A stretch of DNA of 64,000 bases, taken from Hyaloperonospora brassicae (lineage: Eukaryota > Oomycota > Peronosporomycetes > Peronosporales > Peronosporaceae). Location: contig CANTFL010001446.1 in assembly GCA_947650285.1 (NCBI GenBank), forward strand, positions 485,001 to 549,000, in the 5' to 3' direction. How positions within the stretch are numbered: position 1 is the first letter of the stretch; each line of letters opens with the position of its first letter. Of this stretch, positions 24,075-34,043 are shown piece by piece. A program made the position numbers and the translations under genes. The notes below the pieces were generated by a model. That model saw only the letters and a program-made list of their open reading frames with translations. It did no database searches and was not told the DNA's origin.

Positions 24075-24274
24075 TTCGCCCCTTTGGCTCTCCTCCGCAA
24101 TGCGCTTTTCGAGCGAATGCGGTACAACAAACGGCCCGACGTGCGCCCTCTGCTCTCTTCGCGAGAGATCCTTCGCGAGCGTTCGTACTTGATCGAATAC
24201 CGCCGACGCCCACTCGATTGGCCAATCCCGCGGCAGCATTTCACCGCACCAAACTGCTCGAGGCGCTCCCGGAC
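24075..24274. promoter_or_regulatory. Bidirectional promoter region, V-ATPase E / SDHAF2
   Basis: Only 200 bp separate the start codons of two divergent, intact housekeeping genes, so both promoters and both 5' UTRs must lie here or overlap the opposite gene's exon 1. A palindromic-looking CTCTTCGCGAGAG segment sits near 24152-24164. No TATA box is evident. The same 200-bp region is kept in the inverted copy (62886-63085). Confidence 0.6.
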
Positions 24275-24817
24275 ATGAACGTCGCTTCGACTCGCGCCAG
24301 CGCGGCAGCGCGTCGCGGCTTCCACCGTCAGACGCAGCGCTTCGTGGCTACAGAGGCAGACGCCCGCAACAGCGCGTTGCCGCAAGGCGTGTCGAAAGAG
24401 CAGGCGCGAAAGGCGCGCGAACGCCATGCAGCCATTCTCGCGGCCCATCATACCGCCACGAGCGCCTTCCGCGCGTCGAGTCAGGGCGAGCACGAGATCG
24501 ACGCAGACGAGGCGAACCGCAAGCGCGTCATCTACCGCAGCAAGCAACGCGGCTGGCTGGAGGTGGACCTGCTGCTTGGCCGCTGGGCCAGTCAAAATGT
24601 CATGCAGCTCTCGAGTGAGGAGCTGCAGCAGTACGAGGACATTCTGAACGAGGAGACGATCGACATTTTCAACTACATCTCTGGCAAGGATCCAGTCGTG
24701 CCTGCGAGGCTCGACACGTCTATGATGAAGAGATTGCAGGCGTACTGTCTCTCGTCGCCCTTGGGCAAGGCGTCAATCGAGGCCTTTGCAGCGAACAAGC
24801 AGTTCATGAGCAACTAG
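24275..24817 (+). CDS. SDHAF2: Succinate dehydrogenase assembly factor 2, mitochondrial
   Basis: SDHAF2/Sdh5 family, which promotes covalent attachment of FAD to the flavoprotein subunit of succinate dehydrogenase in the mitochondrial matrix. From the ATG at 24275 the protein has 180 residues. The first ~25 are basic and hydroxylated without acidic residues (MNVASTRASAAARRGFHRQ), as expected for a mitochondrial presequence. The conserved core is at about residues 88-150: RSKQRGWLEVDLLLGRWA, then a helix with LSSEELQQYEDIL and NYISGKDPV. These are hallmark motifs of the YgfY/Sdh5 fold. The frame is open for 19 more codons upstream but without an ATG. No intron. The gene is divergent from V-ATPase subunit E. 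A nearly identical copy lies on the other strand at 62343-62885, with one change, S to I, near the presequence. Confidence 0.93.
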   Translation: MNVASTRASAAARRGFHRQTQRFVATEADARNSALPQGVSKEQARKARERHAAILAAHHTATSAFRASSQGEHEIDADEANRKRVIYRSKQRGWLEVDLLLGRWASQNVMQLSSEELQQYEDILNEETIDIFNYISGKDPVVPARLDTSMMKRLQAYCLSSPLGKASIEAFAANKQFMSN

Positions 24818-25110
24818 AGAGGAGGACAGGCAATGGCAAACACGTCGCGGAAACCGTTCCGTGCATGACACGTTTTCGAGGGGTTGCGCTCTGTCGTAGG
24901 AGATTGTTGCAGCGTTGGAATGGCTACAGTACAGTTCTGTTTGGCGCTAGCGATTGGACGACGTCGATTTACGCAGCTGTAGGAGGAAATGAAAACACCG
25001 GGCCGGCACGAGATAGACCAACATGTTTCGTGACGTTCGTTGCAACAGTGAACAGCTTTCTTGGAATGCGAAGGTCTCATGAAAGAGAACGGATGATCGC
25101 TTGTTGCAAA

Positions 25111-25218
25111 ATGGCATGTTCTGGCTCTTGGTTGCTGACGTAGTAAGGCGTGTCCGTCCGTCGACTTTTGCGCTCGCGACATTCGTCTTATCAGCAACCA
25201 AGAGCCAGAACGTGCCAT
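25111..25218. repeat. Inverted repeat (28-bp stem) downstream of SDHAF2
   Basis: Segments 25111-25138 and 25191-25218 are reverse complements over 28 bases with one mismatch (core GGCTCTTGGTTGCTGA), separated by 52 bp. Weaker complementarity extends outward to about 25065 and 25265 (AATGCGAAG...CTTCGCATT). The RNA would form a long hairpin. It could be a small foldback element or a 3' structural element. The same structure is retained at 61942-62049. Confidence 0.8.
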
Positions 25219-25324
25219 TATGCAGCAATACATCATTTCTTTCGTATCACTAAGTCTTCGCATTATAAGAATGTCGTGAACGCCAAAGTCGACGAACACA
25301 TTCGCACGTCCACGTACCAGTACA

Positions 25325-25900
25325 TCAATACCTCAGTTTGTGTGCATTTACGACTTCCTGGTACAAAAGGTCTGTTGCACGAGCTAACACATGGAAGACG
25401 AAAGATGACCAGCAAAAAGTCATGCGTCTCACAGCCGCTTCTTCAGCAGGCTCATCGACGTGGCACTTCGCATCCTTCCGAGCTCGCCAGCATAGAATGA
25501 CCTGGTTGAGCCGCGTGTGCAGTAGCTTGTACATTGCGTAGTGCCGCCTCATCCCATCCAGATCATCGCAATTACATCCACGATCTTGTCGAATCCAAAC
25601 ACCAAAGTAGACCTTCAAGCTTCAGAGTTTCCACGTGTCAAATGCCTAGTCTAGCGTCCGTGGATTTCGTCTACATCGTCGATGTTGTAAGTTAAGTACC
25701 GGAAGGTAGAAGCGCCCTGATATTGACTGGACCGTGTTTTAGTGCCTCCTTGAGTCTTCAAACATGCCCTGACATGTCACACTCACATCACTTTAAACGC
25801 GCGACTCATGCTGTTGCCGCTGCATCCTACTTCAGCGATCGAACAAATCGGCTCTCGTATAGTCAATGACGTTGTGCAGCCACTCTAGAGCGCAGCGCAC
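25325..25900 (-). CDS. Candidate exons of an unrecognised gene (left arm)
   Basis: The minus-strand frame from about 25618 to the stop at 25325 is open for 97 codons with protein-like composition (motifs MRRHYAMYKLLHTRLNQV, CHVDEPAEEAAVRRM and LLYQEVVNAHKLRY) and is preserved in the other arm at 61542-61835 with few replacements. It lacks a convincing ATG, so it is probably a terminal exon. A plausible upstream exon ends at 25787 with SGNSMSRAFKV before a GTGAGT donor, and further coding-like sequence lies near 25850-25965 (motif GEELFRHCCLRLRASV). The exons could not be joined with confidence, and the family is not recognised. It could equally be a decayed gene. Confidence 0.35.
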
Positions 25901-25965
25901 ACTTGCTCGAAGACGCAGACAACAGTGTCGAAACAGCTCTTCGCCCTTCGATTGCATGTTGCAAG

Positions 25966-27433
25966 GCACGCGTGATAGCACCTGACTCTGGCGGACGCGT
26001 AACTCCCCACTACATCTTATGCAATGACAGTGCAGTTGTAGTCGACGTCGCCGTTTTTTTTTAACGACCGTGATCCGATGTTCTCAGCAGGTCTAGATGG
26101 GACCCCTAGCTTCTCTACCGAGAGACTTCAAGTATAGGAGTGCTGGGAGTCATCAAATACAACATTGGCGTGTGCTTTGTTGCATCGAGTCATCGAATCG
26201 AACATTGCAATCTGGGTTAGATGCAGCGTGACGCACGCTAATAGTAAACGGTGAGTCTTCGTAGATACCAAGCTATAGTCACGAGCCAAACCGCACTTCT
26301 CTTTGGTGTGCAGTGACCCTAGTATAAATATCTCACACAGCGATACATGGCTTCGCCTGGATTGCACCATGATATCTGCACGCTGCGGGTCGTTTTGTCG
26401 TATCGTAAATGCTATAGTCACTTCAGGTGTGGCTGGTGCCTGCCTGTCGAGTCAGCCAGCGTCCAAACGTATACTGAATAACCTGTGGCTTATCATCCAT
26501 GGTAGCTGACTGCAACCGGCAAGGAAGAGAAAAGTGTAAGCACTTCAATGGAAACCCGTTCCGTTTACTTGCAGACGCGAACCAAAGCGAGTTTCTCCAC
26601 AAGAGCGAACCCCCTCTCCCGCAACCTCTGTAGACTTCGGTCAAACTGCTGCCTTCCGTGGCAAAAAAAGAAAACACAAGTACACACGGTTTGCCGCACG
26701 ACGTCGTCAATAAAACAGCTATTTAACTCATGCAACTTTATCGTATTGGAGACCAACTTGAGCCAATTGCCTCGATCATTCACTTACACCAAACGATTTA
26801 CCTCTGGCGATCACTTACGTACAAAGTTGTTTTGACGCTGCCGCAGCCGCAGGTTCTTTTCGTGGCCCTCTGTCATAACTTGTGTGGGCTTCAAAGCATC
26901 TGTGAGTTTCTACGTAATAGCAACCATTATCGACGAGAAAAAAGTACGAGATCCAACACTTGACGCAAGTTGCGACTACAAGTACAAGGACGCCGTATGA
27001 CACTGCTCATTCGAGCGGGAGAAAGTGACGATGATTGCTACATACCACGCGACCAATGAGACGGGAGAGCGCAACAGCAACACTAATGGCAAACTCACGA
27101 CTTTAATATTCCGATGCTAAGTCCAGAAGATATCTCGATAGGCAGTCGAATGTTTAGCACGGTGCTACCGAGTAGTCAGACATGTCAATAATTCCGGGAA
27201 TTGAACTAAAGGTTTATAGTTCATCCTTTATTTTCGCAGCATAACCTCGACATTAGCAGTCAATCTACATTTTTATCAATGACTCGTGCAATTACCCAAC
27301 CTCTTCTATTTCTAGATAGTATGAATTTACATGATTCAGCGAGAACCACTCACGGGTAACGTGTCAGATAATGGGTCTACGTGCGATGATTAAAGTCCGA
27401 CGGTCTGCCGAAAGACGTGTTCACGGTCTCCAA
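25966..27433. other. Rest of left inverted arm, no resolved gene
   Basis: Open minus-strand stretches at 26128-26421 and 26423-26710 are kept in both arms (at 60736-61029 and 60447-60734). The second contains MDDKPQVIQYTFGRWL, which could be a true N-terminus, but the frame stops 25 codons later. No domain is recognised. The arm's last base shared with the other copy is 27433. Confidence 0.35.
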
Positions 27434-28957
27434 GTATAAGTCAGAGGTTGCACGCAATGCGGCAACTAAATGTTGGGGGTAGCGTAAGGTAGCTGAGCAT
27501 TCTCATCCTCTTACACGTCACGTCGTCAAGAGTGTCCTCTTTAGCTCAATGTCACTACCCGTTAGCTATCTGGATGAGCAGCTTACGACTTTACTTTTTG
27601 CCTTGTCCACGATGCTCCGTATATTCACGAGAATAATGCGAGTTCCACCGACGGCCATTACAGCATACAAGTCGATAATATCTGGTCAGTAGCGGTAGTA
27701 CATGCTCGCCGCTCGCGTCGCCCATAGACGCTATGCGTTGTCGCCATTGTCGTCGCTTCTTGCCTTGTGCTTTCGCTGAAATGTGTATGTCAGACCATCC
27801 CCCGCCAATTCGGAATGGGCATGCATTAAGGAAGACGACGATCACAAGAGTATCCGGGGAAGTGACACCAACAACGTGGACATGATCAGCAGAGCTGGTA
27901 CGCTTGCGGTGCATTATCTGCCTAGATCCTTGACTCAGCCTATGGGGAGGAAACATTCGTCTAGCTCAGAGCGCACTTAGAATGCCGTAGTCAATGCAGA
28001 GGTGTCGTCAAGCATATGCGAGATAGATCGTTTGCAGAAGAAGAGCGCAGTGAGAATTCTTGCTGAAGTTATAAAGAGAAAGACGTGTGGCGACAAGTGT
28101 GCTTTGGCTCTTGACAATGCGCGAAGGTGTTACGAGATGAGCGAACAGCATCTCCTTGGTGCTATATTGACGGCCGATCGATGCGATTTACTTGTTCGTT
28201 GTGACCAAGTGGTGTGTTCCTAGGACGTTGAGATGTTGATGCCCAAAGTAGCGAGCAACGCCTGGTAGGGACATATTCATTCGTGTCTGAATGGAACATG
28301 ATGCGCATGAGCATGTCGAGCAAGATGGTCTAGACCTGGGACTTATGTTTATGTGTACATTAATGGTAGTTCGGAGTTGCATGAACATGATCACGACGAA
28401 AAAGGCTGCTGCTAAATGCTGCTCGGCTATTCGGACAGGCCAATTAGGAAGTCACATCACTGCGCGCAGTATTGACGATGTGTACGTCTACGGCATGCGC
28501 GACCAAGTTTAATAGCTGATGAGAATTTGGATGTGCACTATTCAGAGACTACGGCGGTGTGACGCAGCGATGTAAGTATGCTGGTGTTACGTGGGACGAA
28601 TATGACGCCAGGAAGCCACGGTTGTAGCGAAAAGAGTTAATTAAAGAGCTACTGGTATGCTGTGTCCCATTTTTGAGGCTTTCCGAGACGCAGCGATGTT
28701 GCATAAGATACAAGGCAATCAGGCTAGTTGTGACGCCGAGAAGCAGATGATGATGCGATTTTCCGTGGTAGCAGGACATGTGTGTTGTCAAATGACTTGC
28801 CGCGAAAGAAGCGCCAGCAACACAAGGACAGGTACGACCATCAGCAAGGTGTATCGCACAGCTAGGTGCTCACGATGACATGACGATCGCTTTGTACGCT
28901 AATGCGTCGAATGGATCTGGTGGCTAATGTCAAAGCGTCGTACGGAGGTATCTGTGA
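27434..28957. other. Spacer start, decayed coding-like sequence
   Basis: No intact gene. Short stretches on the + strand look protein-coding: about 28002-28223 (motif NARRCYEMSEQHLLGAIL) and 28650-28831 (ending at a possible GTACGA donor). Since the next segment is a decayed copy of the DHHC-BRCA2 cluster, this may be the decayed copy of whatever lies upstream of the DHHC gene, which is outside the window. Confidence 0.3.
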
Positions 28958-29770
28958 GCTTTTTGAGTGGAATTTATACAAAGTCCATGCTTTCGTTGAC
29001 TGTTGGCGTGCTTTGCTTGCCACCACTGATTTCGACTCACGGAATGCGGTACCATGCAGCGATGTTGACTCTTTTAGTACTCATGTGTGATGGTTTCACG
29101 CATGCTTGCACTGAGGACTGAGCTATATGCCGAACTGCACTTGTTCTGATATTGAGTTGTTGGTAAGTGAAAATGATGATGCCCGTGTCCGACTTGCATT
29201 ACACACGAGGCCCGACATTTGAGATACCGTTTGGCATGTAGACGCTACATCTATAATCGCTTGGGTACCTTCGTACCTAGAACTTTGGTGGAGCTGACAA
29301 CCGCGTAGCTCCTTTGCTTTTGCTCTCTACGCTATCAAGTACTTGTTTTCCCGTCACCGCAGTATTGATTTACGTACACATAGCTGGGCTAGTTTTTTTG
29401 CACCCTACTTCATCCAGCATTGTCGATCATTTTTACTGGCAGCGACGTATCCTTTTCTGACGATGGTTCCGATATCTGGGTGTAAACTGGAAATCTGTAC
29501 GCATTCTGCAGGTCGTCAATGTATGGCTCTGCACATTACCAACGCTTCTGTCACGTCCACTCAATTTTAGGGCTTTCGCCGGCTTTGTTGTTGTTGAAGA
29601 TGTGCAAACCCGCCTTAACCAGACGACAATGTAGCAGTTCACCGATTCCGCAATGAAAGTTATTATTATTAACTGATTTTTTGTTCGATCGCGGCTGCGC
29701 GCACAACTTTGCTGATTCAGACCGCAATAAAAGTCGAGCAAATGAGGTCATGAAAGCTCAAAGTTAATGG
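28958..29770 (+). pseudogene. Decayed copy of the DHHC palmitoyltransferase gene
   Basis: Colinear with 1-880. Matching landmarks: TGCGGTACCA with AGCGATG near 29043-29064 (compare 90-112), CCGTGTCCGAC near 29185 (compare 229), the LHP...SSI region near 29399-29421, GTTCGATCGCGGCTGCGCGC near 29683 (compare 738-757), and CATGAAAGCTC at the end. The cysteines of the zinc/catalytic domain are mostly replaced (for example HLRYRLACRRY where the intact gene has the paired Cys/His), DHHC is lost, and the frame is broken repeatedly. It cannot encode an active enzyme. Homology continues into the 3' flank, so this is a DNA-level copy, not a retrocopy. Confidence 0.85.
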
Positions 29771-30059
29771 TACGGATTCATGTACGCAAAAGACCGATGT
29801 ACGTGGCGATTGCTAGGATTACAAATATTTCTCTTGTGGTGTAAATCTGCCGGTTGCAATACTTGCTTACCCGCTGATCGTTCAGTTAAACGAAGCAGCG
29901 TTAGGTTGGATGCAGCGTCGCCTGTTTCGAAAAGAATGTACAATATCGGAATTGCAATACAACCGAACGGATCTCAAGCTCACAAAAAATGACATAGTGT
30001 TGCGTGCAAAATCACGCAAGCGAAACTTAGTTGTGGTGTCGCGCAGAATTACCCTAGCA
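29771..30059 (+). other. Decayed copy of the DHHC 3' flank
   Basis: CTTGTGGTGTAAATCTGCCGG at about 29832 matches CTTGTGGTGTGAGGTGTGCCGG at 890, followed by GTTGCAATACTTGC against GTTGCTGCACTCGC. The match fades after about 29900. The whole unrecognised gene at 1388-2824 and the 3' half of BRCA2 are missing between this point and the next remnant. Confidence 0.65.
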
Positions 30060-31220
30060 TGAGTGCTTCGACAAATTTTGGACAACAACAAAATTCTTGT
30101 TCGAAAGCACCCGATCTTCTCATAAAAACATCGAGATCTTTGATTGTGACGAATAGACGTATATAAGCAACATATTGTCGTACACCTTTGATGAAAGATT
30201 GCCCGAAATAGACAACGATCGATCGTGGCATCAACACGATCAACGGAGGAAATGCCTGTGAAGACTATGATAGAGAGCTGACCCCCGCTTCGTTTACCGA
30301 TTACACGCCATTCCCTTACAGTTTGCATTCTACTCTTTTGCGTATCTTGTCTCGGAAACATACAGATTCGTCATCTTCCTTTACAATACAACGGTAGTGC
30401 TGGCGATTCGTTTTATCCACTTATTTACGATATATGGATCCATTTGTAATCCAAGCAAACGAGCCCACATATTTTACAATAGTTGTGAATTCGCTCTGCA
30501 CTCACGGGTTGAGCTTCTAAAAATCAGTAAAAAGGCCGTTATTGACATTTCGTGGATGAAAAAACGAGGCCACTACTTCATGTTAAGCAAACATCAGCGT
30601 CACTTTCATTCAGTACAATATTTAGGATCTGTTCGATGAATCTGATAAATACTTTCATCAACGAGGCGGTCTACGGACGATACATCTTGGGAGCTAAGAG
30701 GAACATCGATTTATGGTATAGAAGATCGAGCTTCAAGTGCGATTCATTTGATCATTATAGTTCTTGAATAGGAGAGTAATCGAAACTTCGAAAATGTTAA
30801 AAGTGTCAAGCGCGCAACCTCACGCTGTAACTGTTATGACAAATTTGACGCTATTCAACTGCGTATGATCGAAGTTCGCAGACAATTACAAACCTGAGGC
30901 TGATGTCCCCTGACGCAACAAAGGATGGCTTGCGATACTTGGTAGCAGGTGATGTACTCGATTTAGTCTCATCCTATGTTGATTGTCTTGCCTTATATAC
31001 CTAAAGCGCATCTGATTTTATTATCCGCGCAGATTTTCAATACGGAAACATGCTCTCTTTGTCGCTCTTGCTGGAGCTCTGACTACAGTGATTAAGCTGT
31101 TAATCTTGATGCTGCAAGCTTGTACGTGACCGACGCGATGAAGAAGTTGCATCCAGATGGCAATTCAATAACAAGCTCGTATATCGTGTATCGCGACGAC
31201 ATTTTGACTTAGGAATCCAT
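30060..31220 (-). pseudogene. Decayed partial copy of BRCA2
   Basis: Colinear, in + orientation, with about 4830-6060 of the intact locus, that is, the helical/OB1 part and the stretch before it. Landmarks: CATCAACGAGG at about 30658 (compare 5571); a run ending CAACTGCG near 30861 (compare 5745); TGTACTCGATTTAGTCTCATC near 30953 (compare 5849, TGTGCTCGGTCGATTCTCATT); and GCTTGTACGTGAC with GCGATGAAGAAG near 31119-31145 (compare 6005-6035). The frame is destroyed by stops and indels. The BRC array and the C-terminal OB region are not represented. Divergence is large, so the duplication is old. Confidence 0.75.
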
Positions 31221-31805
31221 GACATCTTCAGCTCATTTACTCAATTGCATACCTTACTTTTTCCATGCAATCTTGCACTGCCACCTTTGCGAGATATGTT
31301 TGACACCTTGCATGACTTTCGATACATATCAATACCATTGCACCCTTCCTCAATAAAGCTTTTTTTGCTCTTACATCCACAACACCAACCTTGTCTTTTC
31401 TTACACAGTGCTGAATAAACACGGCATGGCACATTAGTCAAACAGAACCATTGTCCTTATAATTGCTTGCCTTATTCTTACATCGCATGTGCAACAAAAG
31501 CAACATCTTCACTTTAGCATGCTCTACGCAATAAAGCGCACGTTAGTTTATACATCAAAGAAAATGAAGATGTGGATCGGTCCACGGCATGGTCAGTCGA
31601 AATGTATTCAACGATAGCTTGACAAAGCTACATGCAAAACTTGTGTGTCACTATCCCCACTGTCGACTGCCCCCACATGCTACGTACTGTAGACGTATCA
31701 GGGTAGGCGCGTGACGGCTCTACGTCTTGAACGCCAACGATTCTTGCGGTCGCGCTATAGTCACGTGTTGGCTCCATCCGTTACCTGTCTTCAAGCATTC
31801 TCCTT
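31221..31805. other. Intergenic, no gene seen
   Basis: This is the 3' flank of the effector candidate. Only short frames (for example 31237-31441 on the minus strand) without recognisable content. Homology to the BRCA2 locus is no longer visible. Confidence 0.4.
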
Positions 31806-32717
31806 CTAAACGAGCTGTTTCTCACTCCTTCTCCCTCTGAACGAACGATCAAGATCTTTAGCCTGGGTAGTAAGATGGTTCATCAGCGATTTCGCCATGT
31901 CATCACTATAATGAGCATGTTTACCCTGATAATCAGCGATGTATTGCTGCACTAACCCGAGTTCATGATTTAACCGTTTCGTCGCTGTTTTCTTATCTTG
32001 CGCACCGGCAATCTTCAAATACTTTTCGCTTCCTCCAGAAAGCAAGATGTTATTAACAACTATTTCTGGGGCCAAGTCCAACTCTAGCCACAAAGTTGGC
32101 TCCTGAAGCTTTATCCGAAACCGATCAGCCAGAGCTCTCTGCAAGCCGTCAGCGTGCTTCTCCATGCCAGATATACCCCGAAGCGAATGAAATGCTTTCA
32201 TCAATTCTGTCGGCTGTACACGAGGCAAGTTATTCCCGCCTTCCTTTCCAGTGTTTGTCAGGTACGTAACTACTTCATAATAGTCCCAACGGTGGTCCGA
32301 AGTTTTTAACTTCTGGCCAAGCAGCTGCACAAACTCGTCTAGGTGGAGTATCGTTTCATCACGGACGAGCCCTCCCTTTGTCATTTGCGCGACGACGCTC
32401 TTGACCATCCTTCCAGTCTTTGTAGGCATGATGTTCCGGACAATCCCTCCCAACTTGTGAATGAAGTCCGAAAACAGTGAAGATGGCACTGTCTTCTCTT
32501 CGTCGTCCTGTAATTCGAGCTTGGTCATGTTGAACACGGAGCCGTGGGGTGTCAAAGGCCTCAACGCAATGGAAGAAGGTGTCTTCGTCGTTCGCGGAGG
32601 ACTGGAGGTCGCAGTGAGATCGGTAACGCTGATGTGGTTACTGTCTTCGTCAAGTTGCTGAGCCGTTCCCCACGCATGCAGGATAAGAGCTGTGAGCACG
32701 TGGCACAGCCACCGCAT
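31806..32717 (-). CDS. Candidate secreted RXLR-like effector
   Basis: Intact single-exon frame. The first ATG is at 32717 (303 residues); a TTG four codons upstream is in frame but not needed. The N-terminus MRWLCHVLTALILHAWGTAQ has a basic residue, a hydrophobic core and a small-residue cleavage site, a clear signal peptide. No canonical RXLR is present. RPLT at 53-56 is followed by an acidic DDEE at 71-74, the spacing expected of degenerate RXLR-dEER proteins. The rest (about 80-303) is helical, with W/L/Y-rich segments such as WDYYEVVTYL and LWLELDLAPEIV, compatible with WY-type effector folds, but I cannot prove a WY domain. No membrane segment follows the signal, so export is expected. 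It lies alone in a gene-poor, transposon-rich region, as oomycete effectors often do. Host target unknown. Alternative: another secreted protein class. Confidence 0.7.
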   Translation of the reverse strand: MRWLCHVLTALILHAWGTAQQLDEDSNHISVTDLTATSSPPRTTKTPSSIALRPLTPHGSVFNMTKLELQDDEEKTVPSSLFSDFIHKLGGIVRNIMPTKTGRMVKSVVAQMTKGGLVRDETILHLDEFVQLLGQKLKTSDHRWDYYEVVTYLTNTGKEGGNNLPRVQPTELMKAFHSLRGISGMEKHADGLQRALADRFRIKLQEPTLWLELDLAPEIVVNNILLSGGSEKYLKIAGAQDKKTATKRLNHELGLVQQYIADYQGKHAHYSDDMAKSLMNHLTTQAKDLDRSFRGRRSEKQLV

Positions 32718-32912
32718 CGTGAAAATCAATGGCGGATGTTCAGCGAAGGGAGACAGAAGCTGCTATTCTGATTGGCTATTAGGCAGCTCTTCTAAATAAA
32801 ACTGCACCTGTATTACAATTTAAGGAGATTACAAGATGAGCATATTATATATGTTATCTATACCATATCAAGAAAGTATTGCTAATGCTACCCACGGTCA
32901 TGAAAATGAATA
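32718..32912 (-). promoter_or_regulatory. Effector candidate upstream region with CCAAT box
   Basis: On the minus strand GCCAATCAG (complement of 32768-32776) lies about 55 bp before the ATG, with TTTTATTTAG a further 15-20 bp upstream. The 1.13-kb TIR element ends at 32913, so only about 195 bp of native upstream sequence separates it from the start codon. Confidence 0.4.
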
Positions 32913-34043
32913 GGCCACGACAAAAGGCACAACCCGATTTTGCTTGGGGCACACTCCATTTTTGCTACGGGCACACCCGCCCTCCTAATATGATAAAAAG
33001 GGCTTCACGTTTTATACTGCAGAATATTATGTAAAACAGTAGTCACTGATTACTGCTTCCTATCTCCCAACCTCATACGGCAGATCCACTCTTGCACGAG
33101 AAATTATCAATACATTGTGACCAGGGCGGTATCCAAACGAGCAATGTCTGCTGGAATCTTTACTGTCTCGAACACGATAATCAATCCGATGGTACAATGC
33201 CGAGTGACCTGACCATCGGCAGTGGCAACGACTCGTTTTTTTCGACGTTTTAGCCGAGACAGGCACGGGCAAACACATACGGCTTTCAGCATGTGTAGAA
33301 TTTGAGGCTACCATCTGTGACGAGGTACGTGCCGGTACATACCGTTAAATGTCACACTTTGGGCAAATCATTTCAGGTAAGAAGATGCAAAAACAATTAC
33401 GCACGAAGTATTTCATCAACATGCTGGAATTCTGTCGCTTCCTTTCACCGTCGCTGAGGTTATGACTGTTCTATAGGTCCCGCCACGATCGCACTTGTAG
33501 TAGACCAGTTGCAGACCCCGCTTCGTTTTCTTTGATCTGGCGACGATGATGGCATACCCTTGATATCTGCAAAACCGTTTGAAGTTGTTTCCATTTCGTT
33601 CCTGGCAAGAAACCTGGTACCATTGAGAGCGGCAGGTCGTGGTTGAAGCTAATCTAGCGACGGTTGCCCCTCTCTTGGGACTTCGTACGCCGTTTTGGGA
33701 GTTTAGCTGGCGCGTGTCTGATTATCCGGTGTTGTCAGTCGTATTGTATGATTATGAGAATGAGAAGACATAGACGCGATTGCGCGGCCAGACGGGTGTT
33801 AAAGACATGTTCTTCTTCTTTTGCAGTAGATGGAATTCACGTCATTGACGGCCAGATCCCCGGGACGAACACTTTCAGCAATTCGGTTGGGTGCTTCTAC
33901 ATTCAGCTGTACTGACCCGTACACGCACATTATTCTGCAGTATATAATATGAAGTTTATGTATCATTTTAGGCGGGACGGTGTGCCCGTAGCAAAAATGG
34001 AGTGTGCCCCTAATAAAAGTGGGGTGTGCCCTCTGTCGTGGCC
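32913..34043 (-). mobile_element. TIR element, copy A (1131 bp)
   Basis: Starts GGCCACGAC and ends GTCGTGGCC. Terminal inverted repeats of roughly 80-110 bp contain GGGCACAC/GTGTGCCC sub-repeats. The orientation is opposite to copy B at 44778, pairing base for base with a coordinate sum of 78821. No convincing target duplication flanks it. On the minus strand about 33626-33416 encodes a fragment with GYAIIVARSKK and YKCDRGGTYR, reminiscent of the FAR1-like DNA-binding region of Mutator-like transposases. Other frames are short and broken, so the element is non-autonomous. Confidence 0.85.

Larger units (their letters stand above)
23154..27433 (+). repeat. Left arm of large inverted duplication
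   Basis: The reverse complement of this interval runs from 59574 to the window end at 64000. Coordinates pair by a near-constant sum of about 87154-87160 over genes, falling to 87007 past a 148-bp insertion in the right arm. Copies differ by scattered substitutions, small indels and the microsatellite. The inner boundary is sharp: homology stops at 27433 and 59574 within the word TTGGAGACCGTG. The outer limit is not visible because the right arm leaves the window. Confidence 0.95.

Noticed and set aside
24218..24274. Longer SDHAF2 N-terminus beginning 19 codons upstream
   Set aside because: That start would be TTG; the ATG at 24275 gives a good mitochondrial presequence.
26815..27003. 62-codon hydrophobic frame kept in both inverted arms (also 60004-60192)
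   Set aside because: Conservation only reflects the recent duplication; no ATG context, family or neighbouring exon supports it.
32718..32729. Four-residue longer effector start
   Set aside because: It would use a TTG codon; the ATG at 32717 directly precedes a normal signal peptide.
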